Assembly: GCA_022710975.1 (NCBI GenBank) | Contig: JAKLGA010000007.1 | Coordinates: 1-64,000 of the forward strand | Source of the DNA: Myxococcota bacterium | Lineage (GTDB): Bacteria > Myxococcota > B64-G9 | DNA: 64,000 nucleotides | Direction of reading: 5' to 3' | In this document: positions 52,759-63,500 of the stretch, piece after piece | Numbering within the stretch: the first letter of the stretch is position 1 | How the letters are laid out: each line of letters begins with the position of its first letter | Position numbers and translations under genes: made by a program | The notes under the pieces: generated by a model | What the model saw: only the letters and a program-made list of their open reading frames with translations | Databases searched by the model: none | Told to the model about the DNA's origin: nothing

Positions 52759-55700
52759 ATGGATACGGGTCGCCTGGTCTCCCGGTTCGCCTGGGCTGCC
52801 ACCCTCGCCGCGGTCCTTTCCTCTGCGGGCTGTGGGCGGGAAGGTTACGACCCGGCCGCCCCGACCCCCTGCGATGGCATACTCTGCTCGGGGCATGGCA
52901 CCTGCGCCGATCTGGACGGGGCACCCTACTGCGTGTGCGACGACGGGTACTACGCCGATGGGCTCGAATGCCTGGAGCTCATCGTGGACAACCCCTGCGC
53001 GGGCATCACCTGCTCGGGGTATGGCGTGTGCGCCGTGCGCGGCGGAGAGGCGGTCTGCGTGTGCGCCCAGGGCTACCACAACCCGGCCGACGATCGAGCC
53101 AATTGCGTGCCCGACACCCATCCGTGCGACGGCGAGGACGGCAGTCCGTGCGACGACACCGAGTTCTGCACTGTTGACGACATCTGCGTGCAGGGCCTGT
53201 GCCGCGGCCAACCCAACGACTGCTCGGACGGCAACTCTTGCACCGTGGACATCTGCAACGAGCTCGAGGATCGCTGCGTGGGTACGGCCGCTCCGGATCT
53301 GACGCCCTGCGACGATGGACGCTACTGCACGCTGGGCGAGGTGTGCCAGGCCGGCCTTTGTGCCCAGGGCTACGAGCGCAACTGCGAGGACGGCAACTCG
53401 TGCACCGACGACCGCTGCGACGTCGACACGGACAGCTGCGTGAACGAGCCGGCGAACGACGGCTCGGCCTGCGACGACGGCGCGTTCTGCTCCGAGGGTG
53501 AGACCTGCCTGGCCGGCGCGTGCGCCGCAGGCCAGCCGCGGAACTGCGACGACGGGAACCTGTGCACCCTGGACATCTGCGACGAGAGCCTCAACGAGTG
53601 CCTGCACGAGAGCGGGCCCAACGAGGGCCAGCCTTGCGACGACGGAAGCTTCTGCACCATGGAGGATCGCTGCGCATCGGGCATCTGCGCAGGCGGCGGC
53701 CAGCGCAACTGCAGCGACGGGAACAGCTGCACCCTGGACTCCTGCGACGAGGTCCAGGACAGCTGCGTCTCCGACGCCTCGGCCTCCGACGGCGTACCGT
53801 GCAACGACAGCGCCTTCTGCACCATCGACGACACCTGCAGCGGCGGCGTCTGCCAGGGCGGCAGCCCGCGCGACTGCGACGACGGCAACCTGTGCACGCT
53901 CGACATGTGCGACGAGGTGCTGGACACCTGCGTGGGCAACGGCATGGCGGTCGACGGCGCGCCCTGCGACGACGGCCTGTACTGCAACACGGGGGAGGTG
54001 TGCACGGCCGGCTTCTGCGCGGGCGGTGCGCCGCGCGGCTGCGAGGACGCCAGCGACTGCACCTTCGACACCTGCGACGAGAACGCAGACACCTGCCTGC
54101 ACGACGAGGGGCTGGCCGAAGGCAGGCCGTGCGACGACGGTGATTTCTGCAGCCTGGGCGAGACCTGCCTGGCGGGCGCGTGCCAGGGCGGTGTACCCAA
54201 CCCCTGCGACGACGGAGATCCTTGCACCGCCGACGCCTGCGACCAGCTCGCGGGCGCTTGCACGCACGACCCGGCCGGGGCCAACGGGACCGCCTGCGAC
54301 GACGGCTCCTACTGCACCGTGGCCGACGCCTGTCAGGACGGCGTGTGCCTGGGCGGCAGCCCGCGGGAGTGCGGCGATCCGAACCCCTGCACCGTGGACG
54401 CCTGCAACGAGATCAGCGACCAGTGCACCCACGCAGCCGTCGTGGATGGCACGGTCTGCGACGACGGCCTGTACTGCAACACGGGCGAGACCTGCACCTC
54501 CGGCTTCTGCACCGGCGGGGGCCAGCGCCCCTGCTCGGACGGGCTCACCTGCACCCTGGACGCCTGCGACGAGCTGGCCGACACCTGCACCCACGACAGC
54601 GCGGCGGCCGACGGCCTGACCTGCAGCGACGGCCAGTTCTGCACGCAGGGCGAGTCCTGCCTCGGCGGCGCCTGCCAAGGCGGTGCACCCAACCCCTGCG
54701 GCGACGGGAACGTCTGCACCGTGGACACTTGCGACGAGGGCACGGACGCATGCCAGCACGACGGCCCGGGGGCCAACGGCCTGGGCTGCGACGACAACGC
54801 ATACTGCACCGTGAGCGACGCCTGCCAGGACGGTGTGTGCGCAGGCGGCGCCCCGCGGGTATGCTCGGACGGGAACTCTTGCACCCAGGACTCCTGCGAC
54901 GAGGTCCAGGACACCTGCACCACCGACGCCGCCCCCATGAACGGCGCGCCCTGCGACGACGGCGCGTTCTGCAGCACGGGCGAGACCTGCAGCGCGGGCG
55001 CCTGCACCGGCGGCACGCCGCGCACCTGCTCGGACGGCAACCCCTGCACCCAGGACGCCTGCGACGAGCTCGCCGATGCCTGCTCCAACAACCCGGCCCC
55101 GGCCAACGGCCTGGCCTGTGACGACGGCCAGTTCTGTACCCTGAACGAGACCTGCCTCGGCGGCGCCTGCCAGGGCGGCGCGCCCAACCTGTGCGCCGAC
55201 GGGAACACGTGCTCCGTGGACACGTGCGACGAGGGCACGAACCAGTGCCTGCACGACGGCCCGGCCGCCAACGGACTGGCCTGCGACGACGCGGCGTACT
55301 GCACCCAGGGCGAGGCTTGCCTGAACGGGGCGTGCGTGGGCGGGACCCCGCGGGTGTGCACGGACGGCAATCCCTGCACCCAGGACTCCTGCGACGAGGC
55401 CCAGGACACCTGCGCGGCCGTGGCCGCGCCCATGAACGGCGCGCCCTGCGAGGACGGCGCCTTCTGCAGCACGGGCGAGACCTGCAGCGCGGGCGCCTGC
55501 GTGGGCGGCACGCTGCGCTCCTGCTCGGACGGCAACGCCTGCACCCTGGACTCCTGCGACGAGACCAACGACGCCTGCCTGAATGACGCGCTGGCGGCCA
55601 ACGGGCTCACCTGCAACGACAGCCAGTTCTGCACCGTGGGCGAGACCTGTCTGGGCGGCGCCTGCCAGGGCGGCTCGCCCAACCTGTGCAGCGACGGGAA

Positions 55701-58700
55701 CACGTGCTCCGTGGACACGTGCGACGAGGGCACGAACCAGTGCCTGCACGACGGCCCGGCCGCCAACGGACTGGCCTGCGACGACGCGGCGTACTGCACC
55801 CAGGGCGAGGCTTGCCTGAACGGGGCGTGCGTGGGCGGGACCCCGCGGGTGTGCACGGACGGCAACCCCTGCACCCAGGACTCCTGCGACGAGGTCCAGG
55901 ACACCTGCGCGGCCGTGGCCGCGCCCATGAACGGCGCGCCCTGCGAGGACGGCGCCTTCTGCAGCACGGGCGAGACCTGCAGCGCGGGCTCCTGCACCGG
56001 CGGCGCGCTGCGCTCCTGCTCGGACGGCAACGCCTGCACCCTGGACTCCTGCGACGAGACCAACAACGCCTGTCTGAACGACTCGCTGGCGGCCAACGGG
56101 CTCACCTGCAACGACGGACTGTTCTGCAGCACGGGCGAGACCTGCCTCGGCGGCGCCTGCCAGGGCGGCGCCCCCAACCTGTGCAGCGACGGGAACACCT
56201 GCACCGTGGACTCGTGCAACGAGGGCACAGACGCGTGCCTGCACGACGGCCCGGCCGCCAACGGCCTGGCCTGTGACGACAACGCCTACTGCTCCCTGGG
56301 CGAGTCTTGCCTGAACGGCGCTTGCCAGGGCGGCGTCGCGCGGGTGTGCTCGGACGGCAACCCCTGCACCCAGGACTCCTGCGACGAGGTCCAGGACACC
56401 TGCACCGCCGTGGCCGCGCCCATGAACGGCGCACCCTGCGACGACGGGATGTACTGCAGCACGGGCGAGACCTGCAGCGCGGGCGCCTGCACCGGCGGCA
56501 GCCCGCGCTCCTGCTCGGACGCCAGCCCCTGCACCCTGGACTCCTGCGACGAGGCCACCGACGCCTGCATCAACGACGCGGTCGGGGCCAACGGCGTGGC
56601 CTGCGACGACGGGCAATTCTGCACCCAGGGCGAGACCTGCAGCGCGGGCGCGTGCACCAACGGCACGCCCAACCCGTGCACGGATGGCAACGTGTGCACC
56701 GCCGACTCCTGCGACGAGGGCGCGAACCAGTGCCTGCACAACGGCCCGGCCGCCGACGGCCTGGGCTGTGACGACAACGCCTACTGCACCGTGAGCGACG
56801 CCTGCCAGAACGGCGTCTGCACAGGCGGCGCCGCCCGGGTGTGCACGGACGGCAACCCCTGCACCCAGGACTCCTGCGACGAGGTCCAGGACACCTGCGT
56901 CGGCAGCGCCGCGCCGATGAACGGCGCGCCCTGCGACGACGGGGCCTACTGCAGCACGGGCGAGACCTGCAGCGCGGGCTCCTGCACCGGCGGCTCGCCG
57001 CGCACCTGCTCGGATGGCAACGGCTGCAGCGTGGACTCCTGCGACGAGGCCTCCGACGCCTGCATCAACAACGCCGCGGCGGCCAATGGCCTGGCCTGCG
57101 ACGACGGGGCCTTCTGCACCCAGGGCGAGACCTGCAGCGCGGGCGCGTGCACCAACGGCACGCCCAACCTGTGCACGGATGGCAACGTGTGCACCGCCGA
57201 CTCCTGCGACGAGGGTACGAACCAGTGCCTGCACAACGGCCCGGCCGCCAACGGCCTGGCCTGCAACGACAACGCCTACTGCACCGTGGGCGAGGCCTGC
57301 TCGAACGGCGCCTGCGCGGGCGGCTCCCCGCGCGACTGCGACGACAGCAACGCCTGCACGCTCGACACCTGCGACGAGGTGCTCGACTCCTGCGTGGGCA
57401 ACGGCGCGCCCATGAACGGCTCGATCTGCAACGACGGCCTGTACTGCAACACGGGTGAGACCTGCGCGGCCGGCATCTGCGCGGGCGGCATCCCCCGCCT
57501 GTGCAACGACGCCAACACCTGCACCGCGGACTCGTGCAGCGAGGCCACCGACGCGTGCGTGTACGACGGGCCAGCCGCCGACGGCCTCGGCTGCAACGAC
57601 GGTCTGTTCTGCACCCTGGGCGAGACCTGCCTGAGCGGCGCCTGCCAGGGCGGCTCGGCCAACCCCTGCAACGACGGCAACGTGTGCACCGCGGACTCCT
57701 GCGACACGCTGCTGGACACCTGCGAGCACGACGGCCCGGCCGCCGACGGGCTCGGCTGCGACGACGGTGCCTACTGCACCATCAACGACGCCTGCACCTC
57801 CGGCACCTGCGTGGGCGGCGTGCCGCTCGACTGCGCGGACGCGAACGCCTGCACGGCGGACTCCTGCAACGAGGTCACCAACCAGTGCGTCCACCCGGTC
57901 GTGGCCGACGGCACCGCCTGCAACGACGGCGCGTACTGCAGCGTGGGCGAGACCTGCACCGCCGGGGCGTGCAGCGGCTCGAGCCCGCGCGCCTGCTCGG
58001 ACGGCAACCCGTGCACCGTGGATTCCTGCAACGAAGCCGGGGACGTGTGCGTGAACGACGCGGCCGCCGCCAACGGCCAGGTCTGCGACGACGGCGCCTT
58101 CTGCGTGACGGGCGAGAGCTGCCTCAACGGCGCCTGCGCCGGCGGCGCTCCGCGCAACTGCTCGGACCTCGTGCTCTGCACCGCGGATGTGTGCAACGAG
58201 GCCACGGACACCTGCGACCACGACGGCTCGGTGATGAACGGCACGGCCTGCGACGACGGCAACTTCTGCCTGGTGAACGAGACCTGCACCAACGGCGCCT
58301 GCGGCAACGGCACCGTGCGGGCCTGCGACGACGGCAACTCGTGCACGGCCAACAACTGCAACGAGGCGCTGGACGCCTGCCAGAACCCGGGCCTGGCCAA
58401 CGGCTCGGCCTGCGAGGACGGCCTGTTCTGCACCCTGGGCGACACCTGCCAGGGCGGGCTGTGCGCGGGCGGGCCGAGCGACCCCTGCCTCGCCGACGTG
58501 TGCGCCAACTTCTGCGACGAGGGCACGGACAGCTGCGGCGGCTGCTCGCCGGCGGGCACCTACTGCGCGAGCTCCACGCAGGCCGCGACCTGCGACGGGG
58601 CCTGCCACATGACCTCGCTGACCATCTGCCCCTACGAGTGCAACGCCACCCGCCAGGAGTGCAACGAGTGCGAGCCGTCCGTGGCCGAGTGCAAGGGCAA

Positions 58701-60405
58701 CGCGGAGCTCCTGTGCAACGCGGACCACGCCTGCAGCGCGGACGGCCTGCTGACCTCGATCACCTGCTGCACCACGAACCGCTGCACCTGCGACAAGGCA
58801 GAGTGCCTCGAGGACCAGTGCCTGACGGCCGCGGACCTGTCGGCCGGCGGCACCGTGGCGGGCACCACCTGCACGGAGTCCGACCACATCCCCGGCGACT
58901 GCAACCCGGGCGGCACGGCCTGCCAGCTCCCGGCCGGGGGCGGGGCGCCCGAGGCTATGTTCCACCTCGACCTCGACGACGGCCTGGGCACCTCGCGTTT
59001 CTACAACATCAGCCTGAACACCTCGGGCTCGGCCCTGGACACGTTCCTGCGGCTGTCGTCGGTGTGCGGCAACGAGAGCCAGCAGCTGGCCTACGCCGGG
59101 GTGTGCAACACCCCGACGCCGGGGGTGAGCCCGGCCACGGCGTGCACCTCCGGGGCCGGGCCGGACAGCGCGCTGCTGTGCGGCATGCCCGAGGGCGAGT
59201 ACTTCGGCGCGGTGGACGGCCCGGCCAGCACCTGTGGCACCTACACGCTGACCGCCGTGGTCACCGCGGTCAGCCTGGACCTCGCCTCCCAGGCGGGCAA
59301 CGTGAGCCGGGGCGGCACCTTCACTGGCACGACCTGCGGCCTGGCCGACAACTACAAGTTCCCGGACACCCAGCTGTGGGACGGCGCGGTGTGCGGCGAC
59401 TGCACCGCCCTGGCGGGCAACGCGCTGTGCCCGCTGTGCGACAGCGCCGCGGCCGCGGACTGCACGGTCAACAGCACCGAGGACAAGTGCGCCTACTCGG
59501 GCCTGGGCAGTCCGGACGCAGTGTTCTACCTGGCCCTGGCGATGGATTCGGGCGTGGACATCACCACCGACGGCTCCAACTTCGACACGGTCATCTACCT
59601 CATGCAGACCGGGCCCACCGGACCCAACCCTCCGGGGATCAACCGGGTGTGCAACGACGACTGCAAGGAGGTCGACGGCGCCTCCCACATCCAGACGTCG
59701 TTGCCGGCCGGGCTGTACTACCTGTACCTAGACGGCGCGAACGGGGCGTGCGGCAACTACGTGATGCGGGTGGTGGTCTCGCCGGCGGCCACTTGCGGCA
59801 ACCTGGTGTGCGAGAGCCCGTACGAGAGCTGCTCGAGCTGCCCGGGCGACTGCACCTGCCCGCACTGCGGCGACGGGACCATCCAGGAGTACGAGGGGGA
59901 GACGTGCGACGACGGGGACACGCAGTCCGGCGACTGCTGCGCCTCGAGCTGCTGGATCGAGGCCGGCTGCGCCTGCTACGGCGAACCGTCCACCTGCGGC
60001 GTCCCCACCCCACGCAGCTACAGCCACACCTGCGCTTGCGCCATCCCGGACTCGGGCAACACCCCTCCGGGCACGGCGCTGAACGACACGGTCAGCGTGC
60101 CGGTGGCTTGCGTCGTGGCCGGGATCACCGTGGACGTGAACATCACCCACACCTACAAGAGCGACCTGGTGGTCACGCTCCGCAGCCCCACGGGCACGGT
60201 GGTCACGCTCCACAACCGCACCGGCGGCGGCGACGACAACATCGTGGGGACCTACGAGACCACCCTGTTCACGGACGGCCCGGGCGAGCTGGAGGACTTC
60301 CTCGGGCTCGCCGGCCAGGGCACCTGGACGCTCACCGCGCAGGACTGGTTCAAGGGGGACGCCGGCACTCTCAACAGCTGGGGCATTCACCTGCAGTGCC
60401 TGTAG
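52759..60405 (+). CDS. Giant lipoprotein: EGF-like head, about 33 CTDC-type Cys repeats, P-domain tail
   Basis: 2548 residues. Lipobox SAGC (Cys near residue 25) is followed by two EGF-like modules (CSGHGTCADLDGAPYCVCDDGYY and CSGYGVCAV...CVCAQGYH). From about residue 125 to 1925 there are about 33 units of 54-55 residues of the form NGxxCDDGxFCxxGETCxxGxCxGGxPRxCSDGNxCTxDSCDExxDxC, which resemble the Dictyostelium CTDC repeat. Next come a different Cys-rich stretch and two pre-peptidase C-terminal-like beta domains (about 2030-2170 and 2175-2345). The protein ends in a proprotein-convertase P-type domain (NTPPGTALNDTVSVP...TWTLTAQDWFKGDAGTLNSWGI). P domains usually accompany proteases, but none is present here. 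It should be a long, disulfide-rich surface fibre. The role is unknown. Confidence 0.88.
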   Translation: MDTGRLVSRFAWAATLAAVLSSAGCGREGYDPAAPTPCDGILCSGHGTCADLDGAPYCVCDDGYYADGLECLELIVDNPCAGITCSGYGVCAVRGGEAVCVCAQGYHNPADDRANCVPDTHPCDGEDGSPCDDTEFCTVDDICVQGLCRGQPNDCSDGNSCTVDICNELEDRCVGTAAPDLTPCDDGRYCTLGEVCQAGLCAQGYERNCEDGNSCTDDRCDVDTDSCVNEPANDGSACDDGAFCSEGETCLAGACAAGQPRNCDDGNLCTLDICDESLNECLHESGPNEGQPCDDGSFCTMEDRCASGICAGGGQRNCSDGNSCTLDSCDEVQDSCVSDASASDGVPCNDSAFCTIDDTCSGGVCQGGSPRDCDDGNLCTLDMCDEVLDTCVGNGMAVDGAPCDDGLYCNTGEVCTAGFCAGGAPRGCEDASDCTFDTCDENADTCLHDEGLAEGRPCDDGDFCSLGETCLAGACQGGVPNPCDDGDPCTADACDQLAGACTHDPAGANGTACDDGSYCTVADACQDGVCLGGSPRECGDPNPCTVDACNEISDQCTHAAVVDGTVCDDGLYCNTGETCTSGFCTGGGQRPCSDGLTCTLDACDELADTCTHDSAAADGLTCSDGQFCTQGESCLGGACQGGAPNPCGDGNVCTVDTCDEGTDACQHDGPGANGLGCDDNAYCTVSDACQDGVCAGGAPRVCSDGNSCTQDSCDEVQDTCTTDAAPMNGAPCDDGAFCSTGETCSAGACTGGTPRTCSDGNPCTQDACDELADACSNNPAPANGLACDDGQFCTLNETCLGGACQGGAPNLCADGNTCSVDTCDEGTNQCLHDGPAANGLACDDAAYCTQGEACLNGACVGGTPRVCTDGNPCTQDSCDEAQDTCAAVAAPMNGAPCEDGAFCSTGETCSAGACVGGTLRSCSDGNACTLDSCDETNDACLNDALAANGLTCNDSQFCTVGETCLGGACQGGSPNLCSDGNTCSVDTCDEGTNQCLHDGPAANGLACDDAAYCTQGEACLNGACVGGTPRVCTDGNPCTQDSCDEVQDTCAAVAAPMNGAPCEDGAFCSTGETCSAGSCTGGALRSCSDGNACTLDSCDETNNACLNDSLAANGLTCNDGLFCSTGETCLGGACQGGAPNLCSDGNTCTVDSCNEGTDACLHDGPAANGLACDDNAYCSLGESCLNGACQGGVARVCSDGNPCTQDSCDEVQDTCTAVAAPMNGAPCDDGMYCSTGETCSAGACTGGSPRSCSDASPCTLDSCDEATDACINDAVGANGVACDDGQFCTQGETCSAGACTNGTPNPCTDGNVCTADSCDEGANQCLHNGPAADGLGCDDNAYCTVSDACQNGVCTGGAARVCTDGNPCTQDSCDEVQDTCVGSAAPMNGAPCDDGAYCSTGETCSAGSCTGGSPRTCSDGNGCSVDSCDEASDACINNAAAANGLACDDGAFCTQGETCSAGACTNGTPNLCTDGNVCTADSCDEGTNQCLHNGPAANGLACNDNAYCTVGEACSNGACAGGSPRDCDDSNACTLDTCDEVLDSCVGNGAPMNGSICNDGLYCNTGETCAAGICAGGIPRLCNDANTCTADSCSEATDACVYDGPAADGLGCNDGLFCTLGETCLSGACQGGSANPCNDGNVCTADSCDTLLDTCEHDGPAADGLGCDDGAYCTINDACTSGTCVGGVPLDCADANACTADSCNEVTNQCVHPVVADGTACNDGAYCSVGETCTAGACSGSSPRACSDGNPCTVDSCNEAGDVCVNDAAAANGQVCDDGAFCVTGESCLNGACAGGAPRNCSDLVLCTADVCNEATDTCDHDGSVMNGTACDDGNFCLVNETCTNGACGNGTVRACDDGNSCTANNCNEALDACQNPGLANGSACEDGLFCTLGDTCQGGLCAGGPSDPCLADVCANFCDEGTDSCGGCSPAGTYCASSTQAATCDGACHMTSLTICPYECNATRQECNECEPSVAECKGNAELLCNADHACSADGLLTSITCCTTNRCTCDKAECLEDQCLTAADLSAGGTVAGTTCTESDHIPGDCNPGGTACQLPAGGGAPEAMFHLDLDDGLGTSRFYNISLNTSGSALDTFLRLSSVCGNESQQLAYAGVCNTPTPGVSPATACTSGAGPDSALLCGMPEGEYFGAVDGPASTCGTYTLTAVVTAVSLDLASQAGNVSRGGTFTGTTCGLADNYKFPDTQLWDGAVCGDCTALAGNALCPLCDSAAAADCTVNSTEDKCAYSGLGSPDAVFYLALAMDSGVDITTDGSNFDTVIYLMQTGPTGPNPPGINRVCNDDCKEVDGASHIQTSLPAGLYYLYLDGANGACGNYVMRVVVSPAATCGNLVCESPYESCSSCPGDCTCPHCGDGTIQEYEGETCDDGDTQSGDCCASSCWIEAGCACYGEPSTCGVPTPRSYSHTCACAIPDSGNTPPGTALNDTVSVPVACVVAGITVDVNITHTYKSDLVVTLRSPTGTVVTLHNRTGGGDDNIVGTYETTLFTDGPGELEDFLGLAGQGTWTLTAQDWFKGDAGTLNSWGIHLQCL
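53140..58495 (+). repeat. Array of about 33 Cys-rich 162-165-bp repeats with trimeric higher-order period
   Basis: Units of 54-55 codons tile this span. From the 5th to the 28th unit the unit types alternate as A-B-C. A ends VAAPMNG, B has CSTGETCSAG or YCNTGE, and C has CLGGACQGGxPN and ends GPAANG. This gives a 495-bp higher-order unit repeated about eight times. Confidence 0.85.
55201..56190 (+). repeat. Two near-identical 495-bp higher-order units in tandem
   Basis: Bases 55201-55695 and 55696-56190 are almost identical. They differ at scattered positions such as the ACG/GCG and valine/alanine codon changes near 55400 and 55890. This is a recent duplication or gene-conversion product within the array. 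Confidence 0.85.
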
Positions 60406-60525
60406 CCAGCGCTCCCACCCCTGCGTTGACGCCAGGCCAGAATTCCGTCCAAGCTAGGAACAGCGGCCCGCGCGGTCGCCCATACCGGGGCCACCGTCCG
60501 GACACTCGCCGAAAGCGAGGATCCC

Positions 60526-63500
60526 ATGACCGGTCTGCGTTCCACGATCGTCTGCCTGGCCCTGGGCCTGGGTGGAGCGGCGATCCTGCAGGCGGGCTGC
60601 GGCCGGGAAGGCTACAACCCGGTCGAGAGCGATGCCTGCCGGGGGGTGACCTGCTCCGACCACGGCTCGTGCGCGGACCTGGCCGGCACGCCCGTCTGCC
60701 TATGCGACGAGGGCTACTACGCCGAGGGGCTCACCTGCCTGGAGTACGTGGTGGAGAACCCCTGCGCGGGCGTCACCTGCTCGGGGTACGGGATCTGCGC
60801 GGTGCGCAACGGCGCGGCCATGTGCGTCTGCGCCCAGGGCTACCACACCCCGCCGGATGACCGGGCCAACTGCGTGCCCGACATCGCCGTGTGCGAAGGG
60901 GAAGACGGCAGCCCGTGCGACGACGGCGAGTTCTGCACGGTGAACGACACCTGCACCGCGGGCCTGTGCGTCGGCCAGGAGCAGGCCTGTGACGACGGCA
61001 ACTCGTGCACCGTCGACCTGTGCAACGAGATCGACGACCTCTGCATCAACACCCCCAAGGCGGACGACACGCCCTGCGACGACGGCGCCTACTGCACGCT
61101 CGGGGAGCGCTGCCTGGCCACGCAGTGCGTGGGCGGCCAGCCCCGCAACTGCTCCGACGGCAACGCCTGCACCGGGGACGTGTGCGACGAGGACGCGGAC
61201 GCCTGCGGCAGCTCGGCCCTGCCCGACGGCACGGCCTGCGAGGACGGGGCCTACTGCACCGAGGGCGACACCTGCCTGGCGGGCAGCTGCGCCGGCGGTG
61301 CGATGCGCGGCTGCGACGACCTGAACCCGTGCTCGAGCGACGTGTGCAACGAGGCCATCGACAGCTGCGAGAACCCGCCGGTGGTGGACGGCACGCCCTG
61401 CGAGGACGGCCAGTTCTGCACCACCGGCGACGTGTGCTCGGGCGGCGGCTGCCAGGGCGGCGGGGCGCGGGACTGCTCCGACGGCGACCAGTGCAGCGCG
61501 GACGCCTGCGACGACGACGCCGACCAGTGCGCGCACGTGCCGGTCCCGGACGGCACGGTCTGCACCGACGGACGCTTCTGCACCCTGGGCGAGAGCTGCA
61601 CGGGCGGCGTGTGCGGTGGCGGCCTGGCGCGCGACTGCCAGGACGGCAACCCGTGCACCGCCGACCAGTGCAACGACGCCACCTCCACCTGCGACCACCC
61701 GCGCGAGCAGGATGGCCTGCCCTGCGACGACGGGCAGTACTGCACCCTGGCGACCCAGTGCCAGGCCGGCGTGTGCAGCGGCGGCTCCTTCGTCGACTGC
61801 AGCGACGCCCTCGACTGCACCCTGGACTCCTGCGACGAGCAGGCGAACGCCTGCGCCAACGACGCCGCCGCCCTGGACGGCGCCGGCTGCGACGATGGCG
61901 AGTTCTGCACCGTCGCCGACACCTGCAACGCCGGCACCTGCGGCGGGAGCCTCAACCCGTGCGACGACAGCAACCCCTGCACGCTGGACGCCTGCGACGC
62001 GCTGGCCGGCGCCTGCACCCACACCCCGGCGGCGGACGGCGAGGCCTGCGACGATGGCCTGTTCTGCACGGTCGGGGACGCGTGCGGCGCGGGCGCCTGC
62101 ACCGGCGCGGCCCGCGACTGCGGGGACGCCAGCGTGTGCACGGCCGACTCCTGCAACGAGGTCAGCGACGCCTGCGTGAACACGGCCGTGGCGAACGGGA
62201 CCGCCTGCGACGACGGCCAGTTCTGCAACGTGGGCGAGGCCTGCGTGGGCGGCGTGTGTGGCGGCGGGCTGGCCCGCAACTGCTCGGACGGCAACCAGTG
62301 CACCGCCGACTCGTGCGACGAGGGCGCGGACGCGTGCGCGAACGCGGACCTGCCCGATCTCAACCCCTGCGACGACGGCATGTACTGCACCCTGGGCGAG
62401 ACCTGCACGGCGGGCGCCTGCGGGGGCGGCGCCGCGCGGAACTGCTCGGACGGCAACGCCTGCACCCAGGACGTGTGCAACGAGATGTCCGACAGCTGCG
62501 ACCACCCGGCGGTGACCGAGGGCACCCCGTGCGACGACGGGGAGTACTGCACCCTGGCCGACGCCTGCGCCGGCGGGACCTGCACCGGCGGCGCGGCCCG
62601 GGATTGCTCGGACGGCAACGCCTGCACCAACGACGTGTGCGACGAGGTCGGGAACGGGTGCGTCTCGACGGCGGTGGCGAACGGCACGAGCTGCAGCGAC
62701 GGCCAGTTCTGCACCCTGGGCGAGACCTGCACGAGCGGCGTGTGCGGCGGCGGCGTGGCGCGCTCGTGCGCGGACGGGAACGCTTGCACCGCGGACTCCT
62801 GCAATGACGTGAGCGACGCCTGCGTCAACACGCCCGTGGCGAACGGCACTGCCTGCGACGACGGCGCCTACTGCACCCAGGGCGAGACCTGCCAGGCCGG
62901 CGCGTGCGGCAACTCCAGCAGCCGCAACTGCTCGGACGGCAACGGCTGCACCCTCGACTTCTGCGACGAGTCGGGCGACGTCTGCGCCCACGAGGGCGCG
63001 GCCATGGACGGCACGCCCTGCAACGACGGCCTGTTCTGCACCAGCGACGACGCCTGCCTGTCGGGCGCGTGCACCGGCGGCGGCGCCAGGAACTGCTCGG
63101 ACGGCGTTGCCTGCACCGTCGACAGCTGCGACGAGGTGGGCAACGCCTGCCTCCACGACGCGGCGGCCGCCAACGGCGCGGCCTGCAACGACGGCCTGTT
63201 CTGCACGCTGAACGACGCCTGCAGCAACGGCGCCTGCGCCGGCGGCGGGGCCCGGGGGTGCAGCGACGGCAACGCCTGCACCGTGGACTCGTGCGACGAC
63301 ACCAACGACGTGTGCGTCAACAACGCGGCCGCGGCCAACGGCCAGGTCTGCGACGACGGGCTCTTCTGCAACACCGGCGAGACCTGCTCGGGCGGGGTGT
63401 GCGCCGGCGGCGCTGCGCGCGTCTGCGCCGACGCCAACCAGTGCACCGCAGACTCGTGCAGCGAGGCCACCGACGCTTGCGTGTACAGCGCTCCGGCGGC

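Noticed and set aside
53140-58495. CRISPR array
   Set aside because: The 162-165-bp period is coding, has no constant repeat with unique spacers, and there are no cas genes.
52549-59688. 2379-residue open frame on the minus strand
   Set aside because: It is an exact antisense shadow of the Cys-repeat gene. In such biased repeats the opposite strand stays open and gives Val/Ala/Gly-rich low-complexity protein. There is no start signal and no domain.
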